From: Thiothrix caldifontis
Lineage (GTDB): Bacteria > Pseudomonadota > Gammaproteobacteria > Thiotrichales > Thiotrichaceae
DNA: 64,000 nucleotides
Assembly (NCBI RefSeq): GCF_900107695.1
Contig: NZ_FNQP01000013.1
Location: forward strand, 26,377-90,376
Reading direction: 5' to 3'
Below are positions 48,153-57,725 of the stretch, piece by piece. Under the pieces are notes generated by a model that did no database searches, was not told the origin of the DNA, and saw only the letters and a program-made list of their open reading frames with translations. A program made the position numbers and the translations under genes. The number at the start of each line of letters is the position of its first letter. The first letter of the stretch is position 1.

Positions 48153-49069
48153 TGTAACAGTTTGCCGAGGCGTTCCCAACGTACTTGATTGCCTTGCGCA
48201 GAGAACCAGACTTGGCGGGCTTTACCGACCACATCTTGCAAGGGGACTGTACCAAAAAAGCGTGAATCGTTGCTATCGGTACGGTTATCTCCCAATACAA
48301 ACACTTGCCCCGGTGGGATGTGCAATTCTGTCTGCGGTAATTGCTGTTTCTTATTGTTCCAGAAGACCTTCCAGCTTATTGTTCCATCGGTTTCTGTTAC
48401 CAATAAACCATCGGTGGCGGGCTGGGTGCGTAAACGCAACGGTTTACCATTGATGAAGACTTCCGCACCTTGGATGCTGACCTTTTCCCCCGGCAAACCG
48501 ATGATGCGCTTGATGTAATAGGTGTTGCGGGCGTTAGGGTAAATGAATACGGCAATGTCACCGCGCTTGATCCCTTGCGTTGCACCGATACGGTTATAAC
48601 GCTTGTCGACGAAAATCATGTCAAGTTTCAGCACATTCGGTTCCATGCTGGAGGAGGGGACTAACATGCTCTCTACGGCGTGTTGCCGAATTTGCGCACT
48701 CAATAGCGGCAGTGCAATGACACTGCACACCAAAAATACCAAGACATAAATACCACCACTTTGCCAGTTTTTCGGTACGTAATCGGGTTGTTGGCGAGCG
48801 CGACGCCACGCATTTATTACGCCATAAATCCAGAGAGCAATCAGTAAAACCAGACCAATAAACAGGGTGGGTGATGTCCAACTCACTGGTAAGTATAAAG
48901 CAACGATGGCAATCGCCGGTACGGTTAGCAACGCGAACCCTAGGAATAACCAGACGGCTTTGTGAAATTCGCCGTTATAAAGTTGCCCTAAACCGGGGAG
49001 GAGGGCGGACATGAGCACGGCTAATAGCGGTTTGCGGGGTTTGGTGACTGACGTGGCATCGGTTTGCAT
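48149..49069 (-). CDS. lepB: Signal peptidase I
   Basis: This 306-residue S26 peptidase removes signal peptides at the inner membrane. The first 130 residues hold about four hydrophobic segments, more than the two of E. coli LepB. The catalytic Ser lies in PSSSMEPN near 137-144 and the Lys in TYYIKRIIGLPGE near 187-199. The last box is VLGDNRTDSNDSRFFG near 265-280. The gene converges on the heptad-repeat protein with a 4-bp overlap of stops. Confidence 0.94.
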   Translation of the reverse strand: MQTDATSVTKPRKPLLAVLMSALLPGLGQLYNGEFHKAVWLFLGFALLTVPAIAIVALYLPVSWTSPTLFIGLVLLIALWIYGVINAWRRARQQPDYVPKNWQSGGIYVLVFLVCSVIALPLLSAQIRQHAVESMLVPSSSMEPNVLKLDMIFVDKRYNRIGATQGIKRGDIAVFIYPNARNTYYIKRIIGLPGEKVSIQGAEVFINGKPLRLRTQPATDGLLVTETDGTISWKVFWNNKKQQLPQTELHIPPGQVFVLGDNRTDSNDSRFFGTVPLQDVVGKARQVWFSAQGNQVRWERLGKLLH

Positions 49070-49233
49070 GGCGGCTTCCTGTTGTATTGGGAGTGAGTGT
49101 ATACAGGGTTGGCAGGGAGGTTTACAGATTTTTGGCTATACGGCGATGCGTGGTTAATTTTTATTGAATGTGCGGTATTTAAGGTGAATAATCCATTCAT
49201 TGGGCATATTTCTATTATTAATTGGGGCTGTGA
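49070..49233. promoter_or_regulatory. Divergent region between lepB and the cas operon
   Basis: This AT-rich 164-bp gap lies upstream of both lepB and cas3. It must contain the promoter for the ten-gene cas transcript. No H-NS, LeuO or CRP site could be assigned by eye. Confidence 0.35.
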
Positions 49234-51969
49234 ATGGGTGCTGGATTGCCGTATTTTAAGTATTGGGGCAAGGCGAAGCCGGGGCAGGATGAGGCGGGGG
49301 CGCAATGGCATTTGTTGCCGTATCATTCGTTGGATGTGGCGGCGGTGGGGCAGGTATTGCTGCAACAACATGCTTTCTTACGTAAACGATTGGCAGTATT
49401 GATGCAATTGTCCGAAGCAGATGCTGTGCAATGGTGCGTATTTTTATTGGGTATTCATGATCTTGGGAAATTTGCTGAAAGTTTCCAGCAGTTGCGCCCG
49501 GACTTACGCCAGCAATTTTGGCCTGACACCATCATCAAAAAGAAAAACTACAGTGTCCGTCATGATAGTTTGGGTGAAATGCTTTGGCAGCGGTTTTTGA
49601 AAGACGAATGGCTAGAGCAATCCCCCGACTGTGAAGATTTCCTTGAAGATGCTATCAAATATTGGCTGCAACCTGTGTTCGGTCATCACGGTTGGCCTCC
49701 TGATAAACACGAACCCCTCAAAAATCACTTCACTGACTTTGATCAAGCCGCAGCGTTAGCGTATTTCAATGATTGGCGACAACTGGTAAGCCCGGATATT
49801 GAATGCGTAGTCAATGCTGGTGCTGATTCTGACTGGGTAAAACAGCAAGCAAGAGTGAGTTGGATACTGGCAGGTCTTGCGGTGTTGTGTGACTGGTTGG
49901 GTTCTAACCATGCTTTGTTTACTTACCACGATGAACGCATGGATTTGCCTCGGTATTGGCAAAATGTGGCATTGCCAGCGGCAGAGACAGCCATCAGAGC
50001 AGCAGGTTTGTTACCCAAACCAAGGGTGGAACATCAAAACTTACAAAGCCTGTTCCCCTTTATCCAAGATCAGACTCCCTTGCAAGCATACTGCTCGACC
50101 ATACCGATCAGTGCTGAACCACAACTGTTCATCCTCGAAGATGTGACGGGCGCAGGTAAAACAGAAGCTGCCCTGATGTTGGCACAGCGTTTGATGGAGG
50201 CAGGGCAAGCTGAAGGTATCTACGTAGGATTGCCGACGATGGCAACGGCGAACGCAATGTATGAGCGTATGACTGATGCTTACCTGCGGTTTTATGCAGA
50301 AGGTAGCCAGCCCAGTTTGATACTCAGTCATAGCGCACGACACTTATCGGAAAAGTTTCAGGAATCACTGTTGGCTGCACAGCGGGCAGAACAGAACTAT
50401 GCCGATGAAGAAAATATTACGGCTCAGTGTAATCGCTGGTTAGCAGACAACCGTAAAAAAGCATTGTTGGCGGATGTTGGTATTGGCACGATTGACCAAG
50501 CCTTATTGGGCGTGATGCCTGCCCGTCACCAGTCGTTACGTTTGCTGGGTTTGCTCAACAAGGTACTGATTCTGGATGAAGTCCATGCGTATGATGCTTA
50601 CACCAACCAATTGTTAAAAACGCTGGTGGAGTTTCATGCGGCATTAGGTGGCAGCATTATTTTATTGTCGGCTACCCTGACCCAATACCAACGGGAAACC
50701 CTGATTGCCGCTTTCTATGGCAAGAAATACGCTGCTAAACCCTACACTGGTAAAACTGATTACCCTTTGTTGACTCAAGTTGCCAAGGATTTACCTCTTT
50801 TGGAGCAACCCTTACAGACTCGTGAGTCCGTGCGGCGAGCGGTGCAAGTACAGTTTTGCCATGATGAAAAAGCCGTATTGCAAACGATTCAGCAAGCGGT
50901 TGCGTTAGGAAAAAGCGTTTGCTGGATTCGCAATACGGTATCAGATGCCCGCGATGCGTGGCAGCAATTGGCAGGCTACGACTGGATTGATAGTGGCAAA
51001 TTGCATTTATTCCACAGCCGCTATGCCCTGCATGACCGTTTGACGATTGAGCGGCAAGTACTGGATTATTTTGGCAAGCAATCCACCCCAGAACAACGTC
51101 AAGGGCGTGTATTGATTGCAACACAAGTGGTTGAGCAGTCGCTGGATTTGGATTTCGATGTGATGATTTCCGATCTTGCGCCTATCGACTTGTTGATTCA
51201 GCGGGCAGGGCGTTTGCAGCGGCACAGCCGTGATGCATTGGGCAAGCCACTCGCTCATGGGCAACTGGATCAGCGTGGTACGCCAACACTCACTGTCTTT
51301 TCCCCTGCGTTGACAGATGAACCCCAGCAAGATTGGTATAAGCAACTATTCCCGAAAGCCCACTTTGTGTACCCGCATACGCTGGTGTTGTGGCGTACCA
51401 GTCAGATATTGGCACGGATGCAAGGTTGGACAATGCCGGAAGACGCTCGACAGTTGCTGGAGTTTGTGTATGACGAAGCAGATGAGGGCATACCAGAAGC
51501 CCTGGCGGGTAGTACCCAAAAAGCCTTGGGCGAAACACATGCCAAGAAAGATATGGGTGATGCGTTGGCGTTGAAACTGGCATTAGGTTACACCGTCAAC
51601 AGCCGTGCTTGGGATGAGGAGGTCAAGCTGGCAACGCGCTTGGGGGATGATACCCATACTGTTTACCTTGCTTGTTGGCAGGATGGTTTGTTGCGTCCGT
51701 GGGTGAGTGATGATCGCTATTGCTGGGATTTAAGCAGTGTGAGGGTGAGTTCCAAACAGTTGGAGAAAGTAGCAGTGATCAAGGATGTTGCCTTAGTTGC
51801 GGCACTGGAGCGTTTGCGGGAGACTGAAAAGCTGTTTGACCAGTACAGTGTGATTGTACCGTTAACCCACGAGGCTTCTGGTGAATCATGGGTTGGGAGT
51901 GCAATAGATTCCAGTGGTCGTGGCGTGATTGTCCACTACAATGAGGAGATTGGTTTATGGTTGGGATAG
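49234..51969 (+). CDS. cas3: CRISPR-associated helicase-nuclease Cas3 (type I-E)
   Basis: This 911-residue Cas3 is recruited by Cascade and degrades target DNA. The HD nuclease domain is intact: YHSLD near 30, His75-Asp76 in GIHDLGKF, and GHHGWPP near 148. The SF2 helicase has motif I TGAGKTEAA near 306, DEVH near 449-452, LSATLT and the final QRAGRLQRH near 655. The C-terminal Cas3 domain completes it. It is the first gene of the operon; the next gene, an ATPase not usually found here, starts 4 bp after its stop. Confidence 0.96.
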   Translation: MGAGLPYFKYWGKAKPGQDEAGAQWHLLPYHSLDVAAVGQVLLQQHAFLRKRLAVLMQLSEADAVQWCVFLLGIHDLGKFAESFQQLRPDLRQQFWPDTIIKKKNYSVRHDSLGEMLWQRFLKDEWLEQSPDCEDFLEDAIKYWLQPVFGHHGWPPDKHEPLKNHFTDFDQAAALAYFNDWRQLVSPDIECVVNAGADSDWVKQQARVSWILAGLAVLCDWLGSNHALFTYHDERMDLPRYWQNVALPAAETAIRAAGLLPKPRVEHQNLQSLFPFIQDQTPLQAYCSTIPISAEPQLFILEDVTGAGKTEAALMLAQRLMEAGQAEGIYVGLPTMATANAMYERMTDAYLRFYAEGSQPSLILSHSARHLSEKFQESLLAAQRAEQNYADEENITAQCNRWLADNRKKALLADVGIGTIDQALLGVMPARHQSLRLLGLLNKVLILDEVHAYDAYTNQLLKTLVEFHAALGGSIILLSATLTQYQRETLIAAFYGKKYAAKPYTGKTDYPLLTQVAKDLPLLEQPLQTRESVRRAVQVQFCHDEKAVLQTIQQAVALGKSVCWIRNTVSDARDAWQQLAGYDWIDSGKLHLFHSRYALHDRLTIERQVLDYFGKQSTPEQRQGRVLIATQVVEQSLDLDFDVMISDLAPIDLLIQRAGRLQRHSRDALGKPLAHGQLDQRGTPTLTVFSPALTDEPQQDWYKQLFPKAHFVYPHTLVLWRTSQILARMQGWTMPEDARQLLEFVYDEADEGIPEALAGSTQKALGETHAKKDMGDALALKLALGYTVNSRAWDEEVKLATRLGDDTHTVYLACWQDGLLRPWVSDDRYCWDLSSVRVSSKQLEKVAVIKDVALVAALERLRETEKLFDQYSVIVPLTHEASGESWVGSAIDSSGRGVIVHYNEEIGLWLG

Positions 51970-51973
51970 GCAC

Positions 51974-53092
51974 ATGAGCGTTTTTATCAAAAAATTACAC
52001 ATTAGGGGCTTCAAAAGTCTCGATGATCTCCGTGTGGAAAATATGGGCTGCTTTTCTGTCTTCGCGGGGGCGAATGGCAGCGGCAAAAGTAACTTCTTTG
52101 ATGCACTAGACTTTGTTGGGCAGTTTATTCGCAATGGCGTAGAGGCGGCTGTGAACCAACAGGGCGGTTATCAGCATTTTCGACCTGCAAAACACCCTTA
52201 TCCTAGTGCTGCTCCTAAATTCCGTTTTGTGTTGGTGTGTGAGTTGGGCGGCAAGCAATATCACTACACGCTGATATTGCACAATCTGGATAGCAAAGCA
52301 GGCATCGAAGAGCGTTTGCTCATCGACGGCAAAATATCGCTCTCAAGAAAATGGGGAGAAAATAATAAGCCCATTGTCGATGATAAAGAACAGAATTTAT
52401 CCGAAAACCATTCGGCATTATTGTTGTACGACAATCTACCGTTACGGGAATTTCTGACAAATGTGCGAATTTACCGGATTCAGCCATTACGTGCTGCACA
52501 AGCTAACAGAGGTGCAGAGGATAGCTCAGTTTTACATCGTGACGGTGGCAATTTAGCTTCAGTCTTACAACGCCTAGAACGCGATAAAAATACTCGCGAA
52601 CAGATTATAGAGTGGATGGAAATGGTTGTTTCTGGCTTGGAGAAAATATCCATTGGCAGGAAGAACCTTACCCAAACAACGGGTATTTCTTTTAAAGAGG
52701 TAGGTACAAAGGAGTCTTTTCCAGCCAATATGGTTTCTGATGGAACGATGTATCTGTTGTGCTTGTTGGTTGCTATTTTTGATGCGCCTAAAAAATACGG
52801 GATGATCTTGTTGGAAGAGCCTGAGCAGGGTCTTCACCCCAAAGCGATTCAGGAAATGGTTAACCTGATGCGTGAATCTGCTCATGAACGTAGCCCTGTC
52901 TGGATAACAACCCACAGTGAGGCCATTGTGAGGCAGTTACAATTGCATGAGTTTTGGATGGTCAACAAGCATTTGGGACGTACTACCTTGAAACATGCCT
53001 CGGATGGTCGTTTGACAGATGAGGATCTTGCGCCGCTGAGTTTGGATGAGTTATGGCTCTCCAATCTGTTTGATGGAGGTGTGCCGTGGTAA
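51974..53092 (+). CDS. AAA ATPase of the OLD/RecF-like (AAA_21) type, nested in the cas operon
   Basis: This 372-residue ATPase starts at the ATG at 51974, with GGGATAGG upstream, 4 bp after cas3. The N-terminal strand KLHIRGFKSLDDL and Walker A GANGSGKS (32-39) are typical of SMC/RecF/OLD ATPases. The Walker B region LLEEPEQGLHP is near 278-288, followed by an H-loop TTHSE near 313-317. It overlaps a DUF4276 gene by 7 bp. ATPase plus TOPRIM-like pairs are known phage-defence modules (PARIS with AriA/AriB, AbiL, OLD systems). It is not one of the type I-E core proteins. Its place and coupling suggest it is produced with Cascade; this link is inferred. Confidence 0.88.
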   Translation: MSVFIKKLHIRGFKSLDDLRVENMGCFSVFAGANGSGKSNFFDALDFVGQFIRNGVEAAVNQQGGYQHFRPAKHPYPSAAPKFRFVLVCELGGKQYHYTLILHNLDSKAGIEERLLIDGKISLSRKWGENNKPIVDDKEQNLSENHSALLLYDNLPLREFLTNVRIYRIQPLRAAQANRGAEDSSVLHRDGGNLASVLQRLERDKNTREQIIEWMEMVVSGLEKISIGRKNLTQTTGISFKEVGTKESFPANMVSDGTMYLLCLLVAIFDAPKKYGMILLEEPEQGLHPKAIQEMVNLMRESAHERSPVWITTHSEAIVRQLQLHEFWMVNKHLGRTTLKHASDGRLTDEDLAPLSLDELWLSNLFDGGVPW

Positions 53093-53685
53093 AAGCCAGT
53101 TTTATCGTCGAAGGGCAAACTGAAATTGAATTGGTACGCAGCGATTATTTCAAGAAATGGCTCATGCAATATTGTGGCATTGAACTCATTGGCAACCCAA
53201 AGGATGGCAACTGCAAAGGGAAAGGCAATATGTGCGCCGCGAAACTGGAGGCATTGGCAGAAAAAATTCGTAAGCAGGATGCACCCGATGTGATTGTCGT
53301 TTTAGCCGATCTCGACCCTGATGCTGATGTATTGTGCATCACTGAACGTAAAAAACGGATAGGTAGTCGCCACATTGATCTGGTGGTGATTGCACGTAAT
53401 GCGCTAGAGGCGTGGTTTCTAGCAGATACTGAAGCAATGCGCTCGTGGTTACGTGATGGTCAGTTTTATGAACCTGTGCCAGAAAGTCATATGCAGCCTT
53501 GGGATGCGTTGAAAAATTATGGCAAAGCAGCCAATCGTGGCCCCGGTTCAAAACCCGGATTCGCCCGTAAATTTATCCGTGATCAACGCTTTGATCTTGA
53601 ACGTGCTGCCAGTCATGAGAATTGTCCCAGCGCAAGTTATTGTGTTGAAAAACTAAAACAGTTGGGAAATAAAGGAAAGTCATGA
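53086..53685 (+). CDS. DUF4276 TOPRIM-like protein, partner of the nested ATPase
   Basis: This 199-residue protein starts with GTG at 53086, preceded by GGAGGT. The first strand ends in VEGQTE (Glu9 and Glu13), then ADLDPDAD with Asp75 and Asp77, then RNALEAWF with Glu108. These match the metal-binding acidic residues of a TOPRIM fold as in OLD-family nucleases, so it is the likely effector. It overlaps the ATPase by 7 bp and cas8e by 4 bp (ATGA), so it is translationally coupled on both sides. Its target, DNA or RNA such as tRNA, is unknown. Confidence 0.83.
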   Translation: MVKASFIVEGQTEIELVRSDYFKKWLMQYCGIELIGNPKDGNCKGKGNMCAAKLEALAEKIRKQDAPDVIVVLADLDPDADVLCITERKKRIGSRHIDLVVIARNALEAWFLADTEAMRSWLRDGQFYEPVPESHMQPWDALKNYGKAANRGPGSKPGFARKFIRDQRFDLERAASHENCPSASYCVEKLKQLGNKGKS

Positions 53686-55331
53686 ATCTTTTGACCGATG
53701 TTTGGTTAAATGTACAAACGCCTATTCAAAATCGACAAAAAGTCACTATCAGTGAAATTGGCAACCCCGATTATATTGATCTCTATGCTCCCCGTGCCGA
53801 TTTCAAAGGTGCGTTATATCAGCTTTTAATCGGTTTACTGCAAACCACATTTGCACCCGCTGACCGCAAGGAGTGGGTGAAATACTGGAAAAAACCACCG
53901 ACAGGGGCAGAACTCTCCGCTGCATTTACTGGATTTGAAGCCGCTTTTAACATGGATACCGCAAACGGCAAATCCGCTTTTATGCAGGATTTTGATTTAC
54001 CTGAGGGGGCAGAGAGCGACATAGCAGGGTTGCTTATCGAAGCTCCGGGTGAGAATACGATTAAAAACAATCAAGATCATTTCATCAAAGATGGAGCAGT
54101 TGAGAATATTTCACCGTATTGGGCGGCGATTGCTTTGTTTACACTGCAAATTAATGCACCTGCTGGAGGGCAGGGGCATCGGGTTTCCTTGCGGGGTGGT
54201 GGCCCATTGACGACCTTGGTATTGCCGCCCGATAAACCCGAATACAACACGCTTTGGCATCGCCTGTGGTTGAATGTGTTGACGCAGGATGAAATGTTTG
54301 AGCTGCAAGGTAATAGCAGTTTGGAAGGTCATAGTGCCATTTTTCCGTGGATGGCTAAGACTCGTGTCAGTAAAGACAAAGGTTCAGAAACCTATCCCGA
54401 ACATGCGCATCCGTTACAAATGTATTGGTCTATGCCGCGCCGTATCCGTCTGCATTGGGGTGGCACGGGAGGAATGTGCGATATTAGTGGTGAAACCAGC
54501 GATACGTTGGTGAGTGCATACCATACCCAAAATTACGGCGTGAATTATGCCGGTTCATGGGCGCATCCATTGACACCGTATGCTTCCGAAACGGGTAAAG
54601 AATCCTACTCGATTAAAGCACAACCCGGTGGCTTAGGTTATCGGCATTGGCTGGAATTGGCAGCCGTGAATGAAGACGGCAATAAAAAACGCGCAGCCGC
54701 CTTGATTGTACAAAAATACCGTGATGATTCGCGTCGAAGTTGGATAAAGGGTGGATTTGAAGCAAGGTTATGGGCGTTCGGTTATGACATGGACAATATG
54801 AAAGCGCGTTGTTGGTATGAAGCTACCATGCCGCTTTACGATATTGAACCTGCCGCTTATGAAGATTTGCAACATGCCGTCAAGGTCATGCTGAAAGCAG
54901 CAAGCGATACCCTGAATGCGGTCAAAAGTGCGATTAAAACCGCATGGTTTGCTAATCCGAAAAACGACCAAAATGCCAAAAAATTCAATGAAAAAGCAGT
55001 CGATATTGATGCCAACTTTTGGGCTGGGACAGAAAGCGCATTCTATTCACTCTTAAAACCGCTAATAGTTGCTGTTAATGAAGGCAATGAAGATAACATT
55101 CCCCCGATTCTTCAGGAGTGGGGCAAAACTTTGAAGCATTTTGCCTTCCAGCTATTTGATGATTACGCTTTGACCAGTGCCAACGAAGATGGTGATTTAA
55201 AGCGGGTGATTAAAGCTCGTCATGGTAAAGCAATCAAGAAAACAGAGACTGGTAAGCAAGTAAAAGGTGATGGTTTAGCCTACTTCCTCGACGTGGCATT
55301 AAGACATCTAAAAGTACAGGAGTCCGTTTAA
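53682..55331 (+). CDS. cas8e: Cascade large subunit Cas8e (Cse1/CasA)
   Basis: This 549-residue large subunit of the I-E surveillance complex recognises the PAM and recruits Cas3. The N-terminal DVWLNV near 6-11 and the central WGGTGGMCDISGETSDT near 257-273 are family features. It is somewhat longer than the E. coli protein (502). The C-terminal four-helix bundle (about 400-545) is visible as a helical region. The start is fixed by the 4-bp overlap with the DUF4276 gene, and it overlaps cse2 by one base. Confidence 0.93.
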   Translation: MNLLTDVWLNVQTPIQNRQKVTISEIGNPDYIDLYAPRADFKGALYQLLIGLLQTTFAPADRKEWVKYWKKPPTGAELSAAFTGFEAAFNMDTANGKSAFMQDFDLPEGAESDIAGLLIEAPGENTIKNNQDHFIKDGAVENISPYWAAIALFTLQINAPAGGQGHRVSLRGGGPLTTLVLPPDKPEYNTLWHRLWLNVLTQDEMFELQGNSSLEGHSAIFPWMAKTRVSKDKGSETYPEHAHPLQMYWSMPRRIRLHWGGTGGMCDISGETSDTLVSAYHTQNYGVNYAGSWAHPLTPYASETGKESYSIKAQPGGLGYRHWLELAAVNEDGNKKRAAALIVQKYRDDSRRSWIKGGFEARLWAFGYDMDNMKARCWYEATMPLYDIEPAAYEDLQHAVKVMLKAASDTLNAVKSAIKTAWFANPKNDQNAKKFNEKAVDIDANFWAGTESAFYSLLKPLIVAVNEGNEDNIPPILQEWGKTLKHFAFQLFDDYALTSANEDGDLKRVIKARHGKAIKKTETGKQVKGDGLAYFLDVALRHLKVQESV

Positions 55332-55945
55332 TGAGTGATAAACCGTGGTTTTTGGTATTAAGAAATACGCAGGAACAATACGCCATTTTCAATTGGTGGA
55401 TAGGATTGGAACAACGTAAAGGAGAGCGGGCTGCTTTGAAACGCTGTGATAGTATCAATGTTGCTATGGAACAAATAGGCTTTCATCGTTTGCAGTTTGC
55501 GTTACGGCAGTTAGGACTCAAGGTTTTTCCAGAGGCAATTGCTAGCGTTGCGTGTGTGTTAGTACATATTAAAATACCCAACTCCGTATTAGAGGCAAAG
55601 GTGGAGGAACGTTTTGAAAAACTCATGCAAGAGCGTAAGACACGATTGGCAATAGAAATGGGTGCTGAACGGGATAGTGGTGCGAAGAAGCCCGTGATTA
55701 GCGAGTTACGCTTTCAGCGATTACTACAAGCCAACAGCCAAGATGATGATGACTTTCTCGAAAAGCTGCGTCGTATTGCTAAACACTTAGATAAGAAAAT
55801 CAATCCCATCTATTTGGCCGATGATATTTTTTACCGCTTTAGAGCGTTGAAAAAACCTGATGAGTACCGTGGCGAGAAGAGCTTTCAATTCAAACTCGCC
55901 AAAGACTATTACCAAGAAATATTTACTTACCAACAAGACAAATAA
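55331..55945 (+). CDS. cse2: Cascade small subunit Cse2 (CasB)
   Basis: This 204-residue helical small subunit is present as a dimer in Cascade and stabilises the R-loop. It begins FNWWIGLEQRKGERAALKRC (about 18-37), and later shows FQRLLQANSQDDDDFLEKLRRI. It is slightly longer than the E. coli protein (160). It overlaps cas8e by one base (TAATG). Confidence 0.9.
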   Translation: MSDKPWFLVLRNTQEQYAIFNWWIGLEQRKGERAALKRCDSINVAMEQIGFHRLQFALRQLGLKVFPEAIASVACVLVHIKIPNSVLEAKVEERFEKLMQERKTRLAIEMGAERDSGAKKPVISELRFQRLLQANSQDDDDFLEKLRRIAKHLDKKINPIYLADDIFYRFRALKKPDEYRGEKSFQFKLAKDYYQEIFTYQQDK

Positions 55946-55956
55946 GGAGCTTGATT

Positions 55957-57000
55957 GTGTCGCAATTTATTCAACTGCATTTACTGACTGCTTATCCACC
56001 TTCCAACTTGAACCGCGATGATTTGGGTAGGCCAAAAACGGCATTAGTTGGTGGTACGGAGCGTTTACGGGTTTCATCGCAAAGTTTAAAACGTGCATGG
56101 CGTACTTCCCCTGCATTTGAAGAAGGTGCATTGAGTGGATGGAAAGGCATTAGAACCAAACGTTTCGGGCATGATGTTTATAATCACCTGATTACTAAAG
56201 GTGTTAAAGAAAAAGCTGCCGAAAAATGGGCAGAGAAAATAGTCAGTAAGTTTGGTAAGGTTGAGGCACATAAAATCTTCAAGGCTCATCTGTCGCAATT
56301 AGTGCATATCGCGCCTGAAGAGCAGCAAGCAGCCTTGGATTTGGCTGATCTAGTAGCCACAGAAAACCGTGAACCAACCGATAAAGAAGTGGATTTGCTG
56401 CGTCAACGCCCTAAAGCGGTAGACATTGCGATGTTTGGACGTATGTTAGCCGATGACCCCTTGAAAAATGTTGAGGCAGCGGTGCAGGTTGCTCATGCGA
56501 TTACTGTCAATTCGGTAAAGATTGAAGATGATTTCTTCACTGCGGTTGATGATCTGAATAAGCATGATGAAGACGCTGGTGCAGGTCACATGGGTGAAGC
56601 GGCTTTTGGTTCGGGTATTTTTTACTTGTACCTGTGCATCAACAAAACGCAGTTGGTGGATAATTTGCAGGATGAGGCATTAGCCAATCAAGCGATTCAA
56701 GCCTTAGTGGAAACTGCCGCGAAAGTTTCCCCGACGGGCAAACAAAATTCATTTGCCTCCCGTGCTTACACATCGTACTTGCTGGCAGAAAAAGGGACAC
56801 AACAACCCCGTTCTTTGTCGGTTGCCTTCTTGAAAGCAGTCAAGGGTGATGATCCGATGAGTGCTGCAATTAGCGCACTTGAAATGCAGCGGGAACGTTT
56901 TGATGCGGTTTATGGTGCGTGTGCCGATGCTCATCACAGCATGAATGCCCAAAAGGGTGAAGGTAGTTTAAACGCCATTCTCCAATTTGTTGCGGAGTAA
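55957..57000 (+). CDS. cas7e: Cascade backbone Cas7e (Cse4/CasC)
   Basis: I chose the GTG at 55957 because AAGGAG lies 7 nt before it; the TTG at 55951 is too close to that site. The 347-residue product begins MSQFIQLHLLTAYPPSNLNRD. It carries LRVSSQSLKRAWR near 32-44, the canonical start of Cas7e. Six copies form the crRNA-binding filament. It lies 11 bp after cse2 and 2 bp before cas5e. Confidence 0.95.
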   Translation: MSQFIQLHLLTAYPPSNLNRDDLGRPKTALVGGTERLRVSSQSLKRAWRTSPAFEEGALSGWKGIRTKRFGHDVYNHLITKGVKEKAAEKWAEKIVSKFGKVEAHKIFKAHLSQLVHIAPEEQQAALDLADLVATENREPTDKEVDLLRQRPKAVDIAMFGRMLADDPLKNVEAAVQVAHAITVNSVKIEDDFFTAVDDLNKHDEDAGAGHMGEAAFGSGIFYLYLCINKTQLVDNLQDEALANQAIQALVETAAKVSPTGKQNSFASRAYTSYLLAEKGTQQPRSLSVAFLKAVKGDDPMSAAISALEMQRERFDAVYGACADAHHSMNAQKGEGSLNAILQFVAE

Positions 57001-57002
57001 GT

Positions 57003-57725
57003 ATGCGGGATTATCTGGTATTCCAGCTTTATGCGCCGCTGGTGTCATGGGGCGATCAAGCAGTGGGGCAGGAGCGCCCGACGGCTGACCACCCTTCGCG
57101 TTCTGCCTTGCTGGGTTTGTTGGGTGCTGCGTTGGGTATTGAGCGTGACGATGAGGCACAACATCAGCAACTCAGTGATGCTTGTCATTTTGCCGTTAAG
57201 CTCTATACGCCGGGGTTAGCACTGCGCGATTTCCATACCGCGCAAGTGCCACCGCAGAATAAAAAAGCCAAGCATTTAGCTACCCGTAAGGATGAATTGT
57301 CTGAACCGAAATTAGGGACAATTTTGTCTTTTCGCAGCTACCAGCAGGAGAGTTTGAGCGTGGTTGCGGTTTGGTTGGAGGGGCAAAGCACATACGATTT
57401 AACTCAACTGCAACAAGCCTTGCAGCAGCCGCATTACCACTTGTATTTGGGGCGTAAATCTTGCCCGCTTGCAGTGCATTTAAATCCGCTGATTTTTAAA
57501 GTGACTAACTTTGAGCAGGCGTTAGACCAATATTCGATTGATGGCTGTTTATTCGGATTGTTCAAAGATAGTCAGCCTCGTTACTACTGGGAACAAACGG
57601 CTGGCTGTGAAACGGAGCTAAAGGCAACCTATCGTGTACCCCGTTATGACCAGCCATTAAGCCGTGCGCGTTGGCAGTTTGTCAGTCGTGAAGAGCATGT
57701 GTTGTTAACAGCGGGGAAAAGTTGA
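57003..57725 (+). CDS. cas5e: Cascade subunit Cas5e (CasD)
   Basis: This 240-residue Cas5e caps the 5' handle of the crRNA. The N-terminus FQLYAPLVSWGDQAVGQERPT and SRSALLGLLGAALGIER near 31-47 are typical. YHLYLGRKSCPLA near 140-152 is the usual middle motif. It overlaps cas6e by one base (TGATG). Confidence 0.94.
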   Translation: MRDYLVFQLYAPLVSWGDQAVGQERPTADHPSRSALLGLLGAALGIERDDEAQHQQLSDACHFAVKLYTPGLALRDFHTAQVPPQNKKAKHLATRKDELSEPKLGTILSFRSYQQESLSVVAVWLEGQSTYDLTQLQQALQQPHYHLYLGRKSCPLAVHLNPLIFKVTNFEQALDQYSIDGCLFGLFKDSQPRYYWEQTAGCETELKATYRVPRYDQPLSRARWQFVSREEHVLLTAGKS

